58,161 nucleotides of DNA from Planctomycetota bacterium (GTDB lineage Bacteria; Planctomycetota; Planctomycetia; Gemmatales; Gemmataceae), in contig JACPZP010000118.1 in NCBI GenBank assembly GCA_016195405.1, forward strand, positions 1 through 58,161, in the 5' to 3' direction. The position numbers and the translations under genes are program-made. The notes under the pieces were generated by a model that did not search any database, had not been told where the DNA came from, and saw only the letters and a program-made list of their open reading frames with translations. Below are positions 44,492-51,772 of the stretch, one piece after another (within the stretch, counting starts at the first letter, position 1; every line of letters begins with the position of its first letter).

Positions 44492-44525
44492 AATCCGGCC
44501 TCTCAAGGCAACAGCTGCATTCGTT

Positions 44526-45596
44526 TCACGATTTCGGGAAGATCATGAATTCAGGGAGGGGGAATCGGAAGAATGCGGGAAGCATGGTAACGCGTGCGGG
44601 GCTGGGATCTCGGACCCCTGATGTTTTTTCCATGCGCTGCTCGTACTTGCTCGACCTCAAGAAATCCTTAAAGTCTCTGATCTCCAAGATGGCTTTGATC
44701 GCTTCGTTCTTGTCCGCCGCCTGCTTGTAGAACGACTCGCAGATTTTGTAGCCGACGTAATAGCCCAAATCCGCCGGCCTGTCCTTGGCGCGATCGCCCT
44801 GGAAAAGCCAGTTGCTCACGTCCTTGCCGTCCATTTGCTTCTTGAATTCGGCCCACAGCTCGCGCTCGCGCGGGTTGCCGTACTTGTGCAGATGGGCGTT
44901 GATCATGCTTCCGGAAATCAATTCGCCGACGAAATCGGCGCCGCCCTCCGCGATCGCCGTCCCCAGCAGGCTCACGCCGCTTATGGGAAACTTCTGCTGA
45001 TAGTGGATGAGCTCGTGGGCCACGATGTAGGGAATCTCCTCAACGGGCTTGAGGACTGCCTTGTGCCAGCCGTCCATCTCTTTCATAGGCGTGCCTTTGG
45101 TCAAGCCGTACATCTCCACGCCGATCAGGAGCCCCTTATCGGTTAAGGTGCCGCCGGAGTTCATGCGGCCGATCACGAAGTAGACATTGGGAAATACGGC
45201 CGGTTCGTAGAGCTTCTTGAGCTTATGGAGGCAGGCGCGGATTGCCTTCTTATGCGCGGCTACTTTGAGAGAAGGATCGCGCAACGTGGCATAGTATTTG
45301 GGATGCTGTTCAATCGTCTTGGCCAGGTTCTCGGCACTGCCAATCCGCACGCGCATGAATTCCTTGAGGCCAACGCTTCCTTTCTTCAGATACTCTTCGC
45401 GCAGGCGCTCGACGAGGTTCTCCGGCTTCGCGCCGTCATAGGCCTTCCAGAAGAGATCGATGTCGGAAACGATGAGTTCAGCGGCATCGGGATCGCGATT
45501 TTTTTCCCTTTGTGGCTTGCCGGCGTCGGCAGGGGGCGCCTTCGGAAGAAAAAAGGCTGACGACAAAGCCAAAACAAGAGCAAAGGCGCGCTTCAT
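44526..45596 (-). CDS. Secreted zinc-metalloprotease-like protein (DUF2268-like)
   Basis: A 356-residue exported protein with a signal peptide (MKRAFALVLALSSAFFLPKA). The zinc motif is IPYIVAHELIHYQQKF (HExxH at about 199-203), with a downstream Glu in IAEGGADFVGELISG as likely third ligand, as in DUF2268/gluzincin-like proteases. The rest is helical and charged. Similar proteins are predicted Zn-dependent proteases; the substrate is unknown. AAGGAGGAG precedes the ATG at 45596. It converges with the DUF1501 gene. Confidence 0.85.
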   Translation of the reverse strand: MKRAFALVLALSSAFFLPKAPPADAGKPQREKNRDPDAAELIVSDIDLFWKAYDGAKPENLVERLREEYLKKGSVGLKEFMRVRIGSAENLAKTIEQHPKYYATLRDPSLKVAAHKKAIRACLHKLKKLYEPAVFPNVYFVIGRMNSGGTLTDKGLLIGVEMYGLTKGTPMKEMDGWHKAVLKPVEEIPYIVAHELIHYQQKFPISGVSLLGTAIAEGGADFVGELISGSMINAHLHKYGNPRERELWAEFKKQMDGKDVSNWLFQGDRAKDRPADLGYYVGYKICESFYKQAADKNEAIKAILEIRDFKDFLRSSKYEQRMEKTSGVRDPSPARVTMLPAFFRFPLPEFMIFPKS

Positions 45597-45632
45597 TGGC
45601 TCCTCCTTGTTGCAAGTCGTTATCTTCTTAAC

Positions 45633-45848
45633 TTAGACTGAATCCACCCTATAATAGCCGCTCCCTACGAGGAGTCCAGTCATGTCCATCGACTCCGACC
45701 AGGGCGGCTCGCCAAAAGGAGCTCCTCGCACGACCGAACGCCGCAATGCCTCCAGTTCCTCCGCCGTTTCCGGCCGATTAATCGCTTGCGTCCACCCTTT
45801 GGGAACGCGATGGGCCAGCCGTTGAGCCAATGGACCTGGGTCGCGCGT
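45633..45848 (-). pseudogene. RAYT/IS200-like transposase, C-terminal remnant
   Basis: In the minus frame, GWTQAINRPETAEELEALRR continues as SVVRGAPFGEPPW and then runs into unrelated residues to the stop at 45633. This matches the extreme C-terminus of REP-associated tyrosine transposases, which end with NRPQTEAELEALRRS-x-x-RG-x-P-x-G-x-x-W. The catalytic HUH and Tyr parts are absent, so only about 50 residues of the tail remain. It lies in the 332-base gap between the protease gene and dinB; nothing else gene-like is seen there. Confidence 0.75.
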
Positions 45849-45928
45849 ATGCGATGCCGAAAGCTCGACGGTCGATTACTTAAGCGGGGCATTCACCACA
45901 GAGACGCGTTCAGTACGATACGGATACT

Positions 45929-47104
45929 ATGCCTCATCGCCAGCTCGGCATCCTGCACGTCGACATGGATGCCTTTTACGCGTCCGTCGAGCAGCGCGAT
46001 CGGCCGGAATCGCGCGGGCTGCCGGTCATCGTCGGCGGGCTGGACGGCCGGGGCGTGGTCTGCGCGGCTTCTTACGAGGCCCGGCCGTTCGGCGTCCGCA
46101 GCGCCATGCCGATTTCGCAGGCGCGGCGGCTCTGTCCGCAGGCCGTATACCTGCCGGTGCGGATGAGCCACTATGCGGAGGTCAGCCGGCAGATTCGCGA
46201 CATCATGTTTTCCTTCACGCCGCTCGTAGAGCCGTTGAGCCTCGACGAGGCGTTTTTGGACGTCGGCGGCTGTCGGAAGCTGTTCGGAACGGCGCCTGAG
46301 ATCGCGCGCCAAATCAGAGCGCGCATCAAGTCGGAAGTTGGTCTGAACGCATCGGTGGGGGCGGCGCCCAACAAATTTCTCGCCAAGTTGGCCAGCGATC
46401 TCTGCAAGCCCGACGGCCTCATGGTCGTGCCCGAAGATCAGATCGAAGCGATTTTGACGCCGTTGCCCGTTGAACGCATCTGGGGCGTCGGCGCCAAAAG
46501 CGCGGCCCGGCTTCATGCGCTCGGGATTCGAACCATTGGTCAGCTTTCCGGCTGGTCGGAGCACTCCCTGGTGGAGCATTTCGGCGAGATGGGCAGTCAT
46601 TTCTGGCGATTAGCTCGTGGCCTCGACGATCGATCCGTCGAACCCGATCGCGAAGCGAAATCGATCAGCAGCGAGACGACGTTCGCACAGGACATCGCCG
46701 ATCCGCAAGCGTTGCAAGCCGTGCTCTTGGGCCTGGTCGATCATGTGGCTGGCCGGTTGCGCCAGGAGGGCTTGCATGCGCGGACTATCGATCTCAAGGT
46801 TCGCTCGTCGGACTTTCGCACCAAGACGCTTTCGAAATCGATTGAGCCGACCCACGCGACGGAGGCGATTTGGCGAACGGCCGCCCTATTGCTGGAACGC
46901 TCCTTGACTCTCGACTTGCTGCCGGTCCGGCTGCTCGGGGTGGGCGCGGGCAATCTCGTGCGTGATGCCGTCATTCAAGGCGACTTGTTCGACGGCGGCC
47001 AGCGCGAGCGCCAAAACGCAGTCGACCGTGCCGTCGATGCCATTCGCGCGCAGTTTGGCACACGCGCCATCGAACGCGGCGGCTTGCGCGAAAGGCGCAG
47101 CTGA
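45929..47104 (+). CDS. dinB: DNA polymerase IV (Y-family)
   Basis: A 391-residue translesion polymerase. The palm signatures are LGILHVDMDAFYASVEQRDR (about 6-25, first metal Asp) and PLSLDEAFLDVGG (Asp and Glu). The helix-hairpin-helix appears in IWGVGAKSAARLHALGIRTI, and the little finger is about 235-345. The tail IQGDLFD is a likely beta-clamp-binding motif. It has full length and all catalytic residues. The promoter region is short because of the transposase remnant upstream. No LexA box is visible. Confidence 0.95.
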   Translation: MPHRQLGILHVDMDAFYASVEQRDRPESRGLPVIVGGLDGRGVVCAASYEARPFGVRSAMPISQARRLCPQAVYLPVRMSHYAEVSRQIRDIMFSFTPLVEPLSLDEAFLDVGGCRKLFGTAPEIARQIRARIKSEVGLNASVGAAPNKFLAKLASDLCKPDGLMVVPEDQIEAILTPLPVERIWGVGAKSAARLHALGIRTIGQLSGWSEHSLVEHFGEMGSHFWRLARGLDDRSVEPDREAKSISSETTFAQDIADPQALQAVLLGLVDHVAGRLRQEGLHARTIDLKVRSSDFRTKTLSKSIEPTHATEAIWRTAALLLERSLTLDLLPVRLLGVGAGNLVRDAVIQGDLFDGGQRERQNAVDRAVDAIRAQFGTRAIERGGLRERRS

Positions 47105-47134
47105 AGCAATTGGTGAGCCACACAAGGCACGCTG

Positions 47135-47899
47135 TCACGCGCCAGCCGCCGACGTGATTTCGAGCAACGCCTCGGGGAATGCGCCCAAAAGGCGTCGATT
47201 TAGCTCGTGGGCGCGTGCCATGTAGTTCCCGCCGAGAGCATCGCCTGCCACCGTCCGTACTGGGCGCAACGGTATTTCACGCTCGCCCATCCGATCTCGC
47301 ACTTTGATTATCACCAGGCCCACGGGGGTGGCCCGTTCGTCGTCGGCCGCGCTTGGATTCATCAATTCCACGTCGCACGATACAAGGGCCTGCACGGGGA
47401 TCCGGTAGCGTTTGTTGTCGCCCTCCAACAGCATTTGCCGTCCCTCGGCGTCGAGAAAAAGGAAGCCGACGTCGTCAGCGTTTTGCAGCGAAATCTGGCC
47501 CCAGTTGCGCCGCGGAATGACTTCGACGTAAATCGCCTCGGGGTTGTTCGGATCGACGATCGCCTCGGTCCGTTGCGACAATTCAGACTGCGCCTTGTGA
47601 AACATGTAGTCCGCCGACCACGGTTTGCGCATCATCCAGCCGCCCAATACCCAGCCGAAACCGGCTGTCAGCGCCAAACCGACTAGGACGGGCGCGAACG
47701 ACAGCGCCTGGTTGCCGGGAAAGAGTCGCCGCGTGGCCAACACCCCGCCCAAAATCGCCGGCGCGAAGGCGATGGCGGCGAATACCAGAAATTGCAATAG
47801 GAACAGGCCATTTTCCATCCATTTCGCAGATGAAGTCAGCACCCGGCCGCGCTGCGAAAGCGGAACCGGCGTAATGTCGGCTAGCGAGTCGTCGATCAT
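47135..47899 (-). CDS. Membrane protein of unknown function
   Basis: A 254-residue protein with two transmembrane helices: about 32-55 (LFLLQFLVFAAIAFAPAILG) and about 68-88 (PVLVGLALTAGFGWVLGG). A soluble C-terminal part of beta-rich appearance follows (VEVIPRRNWGQISLQNADD, GFLFLDAEGRQMLLEGDNKR). I do not recognise the family; similar two-helix proteins are common in planctomycetes. GGGGAA precedes the ATG at 47899. It converges with dinB. Confidence 0.8.
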   Translation of the reverse strand: MIDDSLADITPVPLSQRGRVLTSSAKWMENGLFLLQFLVFAAIAFAPAILGGVLATRRLFPGNQALSFAPVLVGLALTAGFGWVLGGWMMRKPWSADYMFHKAQSELSQRTEAIVDPNNPEAIYVEVIPRRNWGQISLQNADDVGFLFLDAEGRQMLLEGDNKRYRIPVQALVSCDVELMNPSAADDERATPVGLVIIKVRDRMGEREIPLRPVRTVAGDALGGNYMARAHELNRRLLGAFPEALLEITSAAGA

Positions 47900-48113
47900 G
47901 GTGATTCCCCGGATTCAAGCTCGAAGCGCGCAGGACGTCATCGCGACGAAAACGTAGAACATGTTCCAGGAAATGCAAAGGCGCGTGATGTGTACGCCTG
48001 CTTCGAGCTAACTTTTTCCGAGCTATTGCAAATAATCGAGCTTGGCGAGCGAATCACCAACGTAGCCGAGCGCCAATTGTAATTGCTGCCTGAAATGCTG
48101 GGGGAGTCCAACC

Positions 48114-48896
48114 ATGAAAACGCTACTCGTTTCCGCGTGTTGGTGGGGGGCGTGCCTTTTCTTGGCACTTTGCTTGACAGGCATGATTTGGCAGCCACAA
48201 CTCGAGGGCAGCGGGGTTCCCGATTCCGAGATGCGGACAATTCCCGACTTCACTGCGGTGCAAGTCAGCGGCGGCGTGCAACTCGATCTCATCGTCGGCC
48301 CGGCAACCGCGTTGGAAGTGTCCGCCGACGACAACATCCTGCCGCACGTCGTCACGGAAGTGGTTGGAGGCCGGCTGACCGTGTACGTGGATTCGGGTTT
48401 TTCTTCGAGCCTGGGCGTCAAGGTCCGCGCGATGACGCCGGCAGTGAAAGCCGTCGATGCCAGCGGCGCGTGCACGGCGACGCTCACCGGCGTCCACGGC
48501 AAGCAGTTTCGGCTCGGACTGAGCGGCGCCAGCTCCTGCGCCCTCTCCGGAAATGCCGACCGAATGGATGTAAGACTGAGCGGGGCGAGCACGTGTACGG
48601 TGACGGGCAGCGGCGACCGTGTCGATCTCCGGCTCAGCGGCGCCAGCAAATGCACCTTGAGCGGACACGCCGAGAACCTGGCAGTCGAGTGCTCCGGCGC
48701 ATCGCGCTTGCTCGCCGCCGGACTTAAGGCTCAGTCGGTGAAGACCAAGGTAAGCGGCGCTTCCCGCGTCGAAGTCACGGCCCTTCAGGATCTCAACGCC
48801 CGAGCGTCCGGCGCCTCCACGGTCCGCTATGCAGGGGCGCCCGCCATGCTTCAGCAACGTGCCAGCGGCGGTTCGACGATTGGACCCAAGTCCTAG
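48114..48896 (+). CDS. GIN-domain (DUF2807) protein with SGAS repeats
   Basis: A 260-residue protein with a hydrophobic N-terminus (CWWGACLFLALCLTGMIW) and a right-handed beta-helix-like GIN domain (about 45-250). The ladder is visible in repeated SGAS units: VDASGACTATLTG, LSGASSCALSG, LSGASTCTVTG, LSGASKCTLSG, CSGASRLLAAG and VSGASRVEVTA. GIN or DUF2807 domains occur in secreted auto-transporter-like or adhesin-like proteins. Function is not known. GGGGGAG precedes the ATG. Confidence 0.9.
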   Translation: MKTLLVSACWWGACLFLALCLTGMIWQPQLEGSGVPDSEMRTIPDFTAVQVSGGVQLDLIVGPATALEVSADDNILPHVVTEVVGGRLTVYVDSGFSSSLGVKVRAMTPAVKAVDASGACTATLTGVHGKQFRLGLSGASSCALSGNADRMDVRLSGASTCTVTGSGDRVDLRLSGASKCTLSGHAENLAVECSGASRLLAAGLKAQSVKTKVSGASRVEVTALQDLNARASGASTVRYAGAPAMLQQRASGGSTIGPKS

Positions 48897-49032
48897 TAGA
48901 ATTCTCACTTCTCGCCGGAAGTTGACACCAGCGCACCGTCGGCTACAATCCGCGCTGGGGCAATCAGCAACTCCATCTTTCCTCGTTCCTCAGTCGCTGC
49001 GACGAGGATCGATCACGAATCCGGGGAACACC

Positions 49033-50136
49033 ATGAGCGAACATCCGTTCTTAGTGGCGCACGAGGGCACGAGGCGAAAGCGCGGCATTAGAATGCTGCC
49101 CGCCGTTGCAGCCGCTTTGGCGATCGGCTTCTCGGTGTACGCCTCGCGCGCAACGGTGTGGCCTGCATTGCAACCCGGCCCGTCGTCCCAGCCTGGCGCC
49201 GCGGCGACGGGTGACGACAAGGCGACGGCCAACGCGGTGGCTAAGGCCGACGCGTTCTTGCAGACGCTCGATGCCCAGCAGCGCGGCAAGGCACTTCTGG
49301 AGTACGACAGCCGCAAAAAACCCGACTGGTCCAACTTGCCGGTGACGATGGTGCCGCGCAACGGCCTGCGGCTCGGCGAACTCACCAAGGCGCAACGCGC
49401 CGCCGCCCTGGACGCCGTGGCCGCCGTGCTGAGCAAGCAAGGCTTTCAAAAGGTCACCGACATCATGAATGCCGATGACCAGCTCGTGGGCAAGGACAAC
49501 AAAATGAGATTTGGAACCGACAACTTTTACCTCGCCCTGTTCGGCAAGCCGTCGGAGACGCAACCATGGATGCTGCAATTCGGCGGCCATCACTTGGGCA
49601 TAAACGTCACCATCGTCGGCAAGAACACGGTGCTGACGCCGACTCACACCGGCGCGCAGCCGACCTCCTTTAAGAGGGACGGCAAGACGGTGCGGCCCCT
49701 GGGTCCGGAGAACGACCTGGCGTTCAAGCTGGTCAACCTGCTGGATGCCAAGCAGCAGGCGCAGGCCGTCCTTGGCGCCAAACCCAAGAACCTCGTGTTG
49801 GGTCCGGGTCAGGACGGCAAGACCGTTGCCCCCGAAGGGATCAAGGGCGCCGCGCTCAATGAGGCGCAGCGGGCCACGCTTTTGGAGCTGATCGGGGCCT
49901 GGGTCCACATCCTGCCTGAGGACGCGGCCGCGAGCCGGCTGGCGGCGCTTAAGGCAAAGCTCGACGACACCTATTTCGCTTGGTACGGACCAACGACCGA
50001 AGGCAGCGCGGCGTACTTCCGCCTCCAAGGCCCCGCCCTTGTGATCGAGTACGCCCCGCAAGGAGGCGCCAACCACATTCACACCATCATCCGCGACCCC
50101 GGCAACGACTACGGCAGGGAGCTGACCAAGCCATAA
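49033..50136 (+). CDS. DUF3500 family protein
   Basis: A 367-residue protein with a membrane anchor or signal segment at about residues 22-40 (MLPAVAAALAIGFSVYAS). The body has the DUF3500 features: FLQTLDAQQRGKALLEYDSR, NFYLALFGKPSETQPWMLQF, the GGHHLGINVTIVG motif and YFRLQGPALVIEYAPQ, ending with HIHTIIRDPGNDYG. The His-rich motifs suggest a metal site, but activity is unknown. I chose the ATG at 49033 because GGGGAA lies 5 bases upstream and longer in-frame starts lack support. Confidence 0.92.
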   Translation: MSEHPFLVAHEGTRRKRGIRMLPAVAAALAIGFSVYASRATVWPALQPGPSSQPGAAATGDDKATANAVAKADAFLQTLDAQQRGKALLEYDSRKKPDWSNLPVTMVPRNGLRLGELTKAQRAAALDAVAAVLSKQGFQKVTDIMNADDQLVGKDNKMRFGTDNFYLALFGKPSETQPWMLQFGGHHLGINVTIVGKNTVLTPTHTGAQPTSFKRDGKTVRPLGPENDLAFKLVNLLDAKQQAQAVLGAKPKNLVLGPGQDGKTVAPEGIKGAALNEAQRATLLELIGAWVHILPEDAAASRLAALKAKLDDTYFAWYGPTTEGSAAYFRLQGPALVIEYAPQGGANHIHTIIRDPGNDYGRELTKP

Positions 50137-50176
50137 GTACGAAGATTTGGTTTCGGAAATGGCCTGGAGGTTCTCC

Positions 50177-50423
50177 ATGAGCGAGATGCAAGTCAACGTG
50201 CTTGACGCGCACCGGGCGAATACCTACAGACCCCGCCAGGCGACCCTGCCCGCCGCCGAGTCCTTGGACCGAGCTAGCGCAGGCGAGGCTCCGCAACCAG
50301 GAGTTGCAGGAGGAATGGGAAGGTCAAGTTTCCGAGTCCAGCAACGGCGAAACGGTTGGCCGCCACTACCTTGGCGTACTCTGGTGTGAGGCATCCGAAG
50401 GTGATAGACTGCATGGAAAGTGA
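50177..50423 (+). pseudogene. Possible frameshifted small gene
   Basis: From an ATG at 50177 with a strong GGAGG 6 bases upstream, a frame reads SEMQVNVLDAHRANTYRP and then turns unlikely. In the next frame the downstream part reads AQARLRNQELQEEWEGQVSE to a TGA at 50421-50423 and looks more protein-like. Joining them needs one frameshift near 50270. No family is recognised, and the 328-base gap (50137-50464) holds nothing else. Confidence 0.3.
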
Positions 50424-50464
50424 ATGGCGCACACTAACCCTCTTCCGTAGTCAGAGCGCTGGAC

Positions 50465-50680
50465 ATGACCCCCGAAGCAACCATCGCCAATTCAGTCACC
50501 AGGCCGTCGCCGCTCGAGCGGCGTAACCGCACGCTGGCGGAACTGGCCGCCGCGCAAGGCATCAATGAGCCGCAAGACTTTGATGCCCTTTACGGCGCCG
50601 GCGCCAACTTGTGGGACAATGATGCCGATTTCGAGGCGTTCCAGGCTGCCTTGCGCGAATCGCGGCGCACCGGGGGCTGA
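50465..50680 (+). CDS. VapB-like antitoxin
   Basis: A 71-residue acidic small protein. It has the helix RRNRTLAELAAAQGINEPQD, DFDALYGAGANLWDNDADFE and AFQAALRESRRTGG. Its position 3 bases before the VapC-like toxin and its size fit an antitoxin with a toxin-wrapping C-terminus. No DNA-binding fold is obvious in the short N-terminus. Confidence 0.75.
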   Translation: MTPEATIANSVTRPSPLERRNRTLAELAAAQGINEPQDFDALYGAGANLWDNDADFEAFQAALRESRRTGG

Positions 50681-50683
50681 TCC

Positions 50684-51079
50684 GTGGGGACGCGGTTACT
50701 CGACACGAACATCGTTTCCTACCTCTTCAAGGGTCATTCCCTGGCCGCCGCATATCGTCCCCACCTTGCTGGCCACACGATGGCGGTCTGTTTCATGACC
50801 GAAGCGGAATTGTTCGAAGGTGCGTTGCGCGCGCGTTGGGGGTCGCGCCGCTGGGCACGGCTCGAAGCCTTGCTGAGCACGTTTCTGTACATCCCGTCCA
50901 GTCCCGACCTAAGCCGAGGCTGGGCGCAAGTACGGACGGAGCGGCAAACGCAACCCATCGGCGCGGCGGATGCTTGGATAGCGGCCGCCGCGCTCGTGCA
51001 TGGTTGTGAACTCGTGACGCACAATCCCAGCGACTTCCAGGGCATCGCCGGCTTGACCGTCATTTCGGCAGCGCCCTGA
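50684..51079 (+). CDS. vapC: VapC-like PIN-domain toxin
   Basis: A 131-residue PIN endoribonuclease. Acidic residues are placed as usual: Asp in RLLDTNIVSYLFKG, Glu in MTEAELFEGALRARWG, and Asp in GAADAWIAAAALVHG plus THNPSDF. The GTG at 50684 follows the antitoxin stop by 3 bases, giving a coupled pair. VapC toxins cleave tRNA or rRNA when the antitoxin is degraded. Confidence 0.92.
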   Translation: MGTRLLDTNIVSYLFKGHSLAAAYRPHLAGHTMAVCFMTEAELFEGALRARWGSRRWARLEALLSTFLYIPSSPDLSRGWAQVRTERQTQPIGAADAWIAAAALVHGCELVTHNPSDFQGIAGLTVISAAP

Positions 51080-51142
51080 CGGTCGGGCATGAGTGACAAG
51101 GTGCTACAACTATGAGACACTCATGGAAATCAGTCCAGTGTA

Positions 51143-51706
51143 TTGAGTAACGCACGGGCCAATATCCTGGCAGACTTCTCGGCGTGGACGGCGCTCTCCG
51201 CATTGCGATCCGGCGCGCCGATCAAAGCACGGAGCGATGTCTACCGACTCCTTCGCGGAGTCCCCTTTGAAACCCTCTTCGACGCCGACAGGGGGCCTAT
51301 CGACCTGACTGAATTCGACGCCTGGCACCAATGGGCCGTGGAAGAACTGCGGCGGCTTGAGCCCCTCCTGAACGTCGGCTGGGCCGCGAAGCTCATTAAT
51401 GTTTACCTGAAGACTCGAGCGTATGTCGGTCGCGAAGGGCGAATCAACCTCAGCGGTCAGCTGCATCCGCCTATCGACCGCGGTTTATGGGACGGGTTAC
51501 GGCGGCGGTTCGGTTTGGGGAGCGAGGTGACGAAGCGCACTCACTGCGTGATGCGGATCAAGGATATTGACCAGAAATGCTATCACGAGATAATCGCGGG
51601 GTGCCGGCTGGCCGCAGTGGCTCTCGGGTGCCAGCTGATTGAAGTGGAGCAGCTTTGGACAGGTACCGAGTTCCCGGCCGCCACTAAGAAAACCGCCCGG
51701 GCTTAG
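51143..51706 (+). CDS. Unknown protein, possible accessory gene
   Basis: A 187-residue frame without a recognisable domain. It reads ADFSAWTALSALRSGAPIKA, then FDAWHQWAVEELRRLEPLLN, a basic AAKLINVYLKTRAYVG helix and LHPPIDRGLWDGLRRRFGLG. The TTG at 51143 is the only upstream start in frame and lacks a good ribosome binding site; two nearby ATGs are out of frame, so the true N-terminus may be damaged. It follows the VapBC-like pair, so it may belong to the same accessory block. Confidence 0.6.
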   Translation: MSNARANILADFSAWTALSALRSGAPIKARSDVYRLLRGVPFETLFDADRGPIDLTEFDAWHQWAVEELRRLEPLLNVGWAAKLINVYLKTRAYVGREGRINLSGQLHPPIDRGLWDGLRRRFGLGSEVTKRTHCVMRIKDIDQKCYHEIIAGCRLAAVALGCQLIEVEQLWTGTEFPAATKKTARA

Positions 51707-51772
51707 CCTGACGATTTGCACAAAACAATCTGCGCACGTCATTTGGCAGCGCCCTTTATATCTAATTACTCA

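Noticed and set aside
44526..45596. Considered as a gluzincin with a fully defined active site
   Set aside because: HExxH and a downstream Glu are visible, but the third ligand and family cannot be fixed by eye, so only a DUF2268-like label is given.
48123..48908. Open frame of 261 residues on the minus strand
   Set aside because: It mirrors the GIN-domain gene. The SGAS ladder is only meaningful on the plus strand, and repeats tend to give open antisense frames.
49051..50196. Open frame of 381 residues on the minus strand
   Set aside because: It is antisense to the DUF3500 gene, which has family motifs and a ribosome binding site. The minus frame has none.
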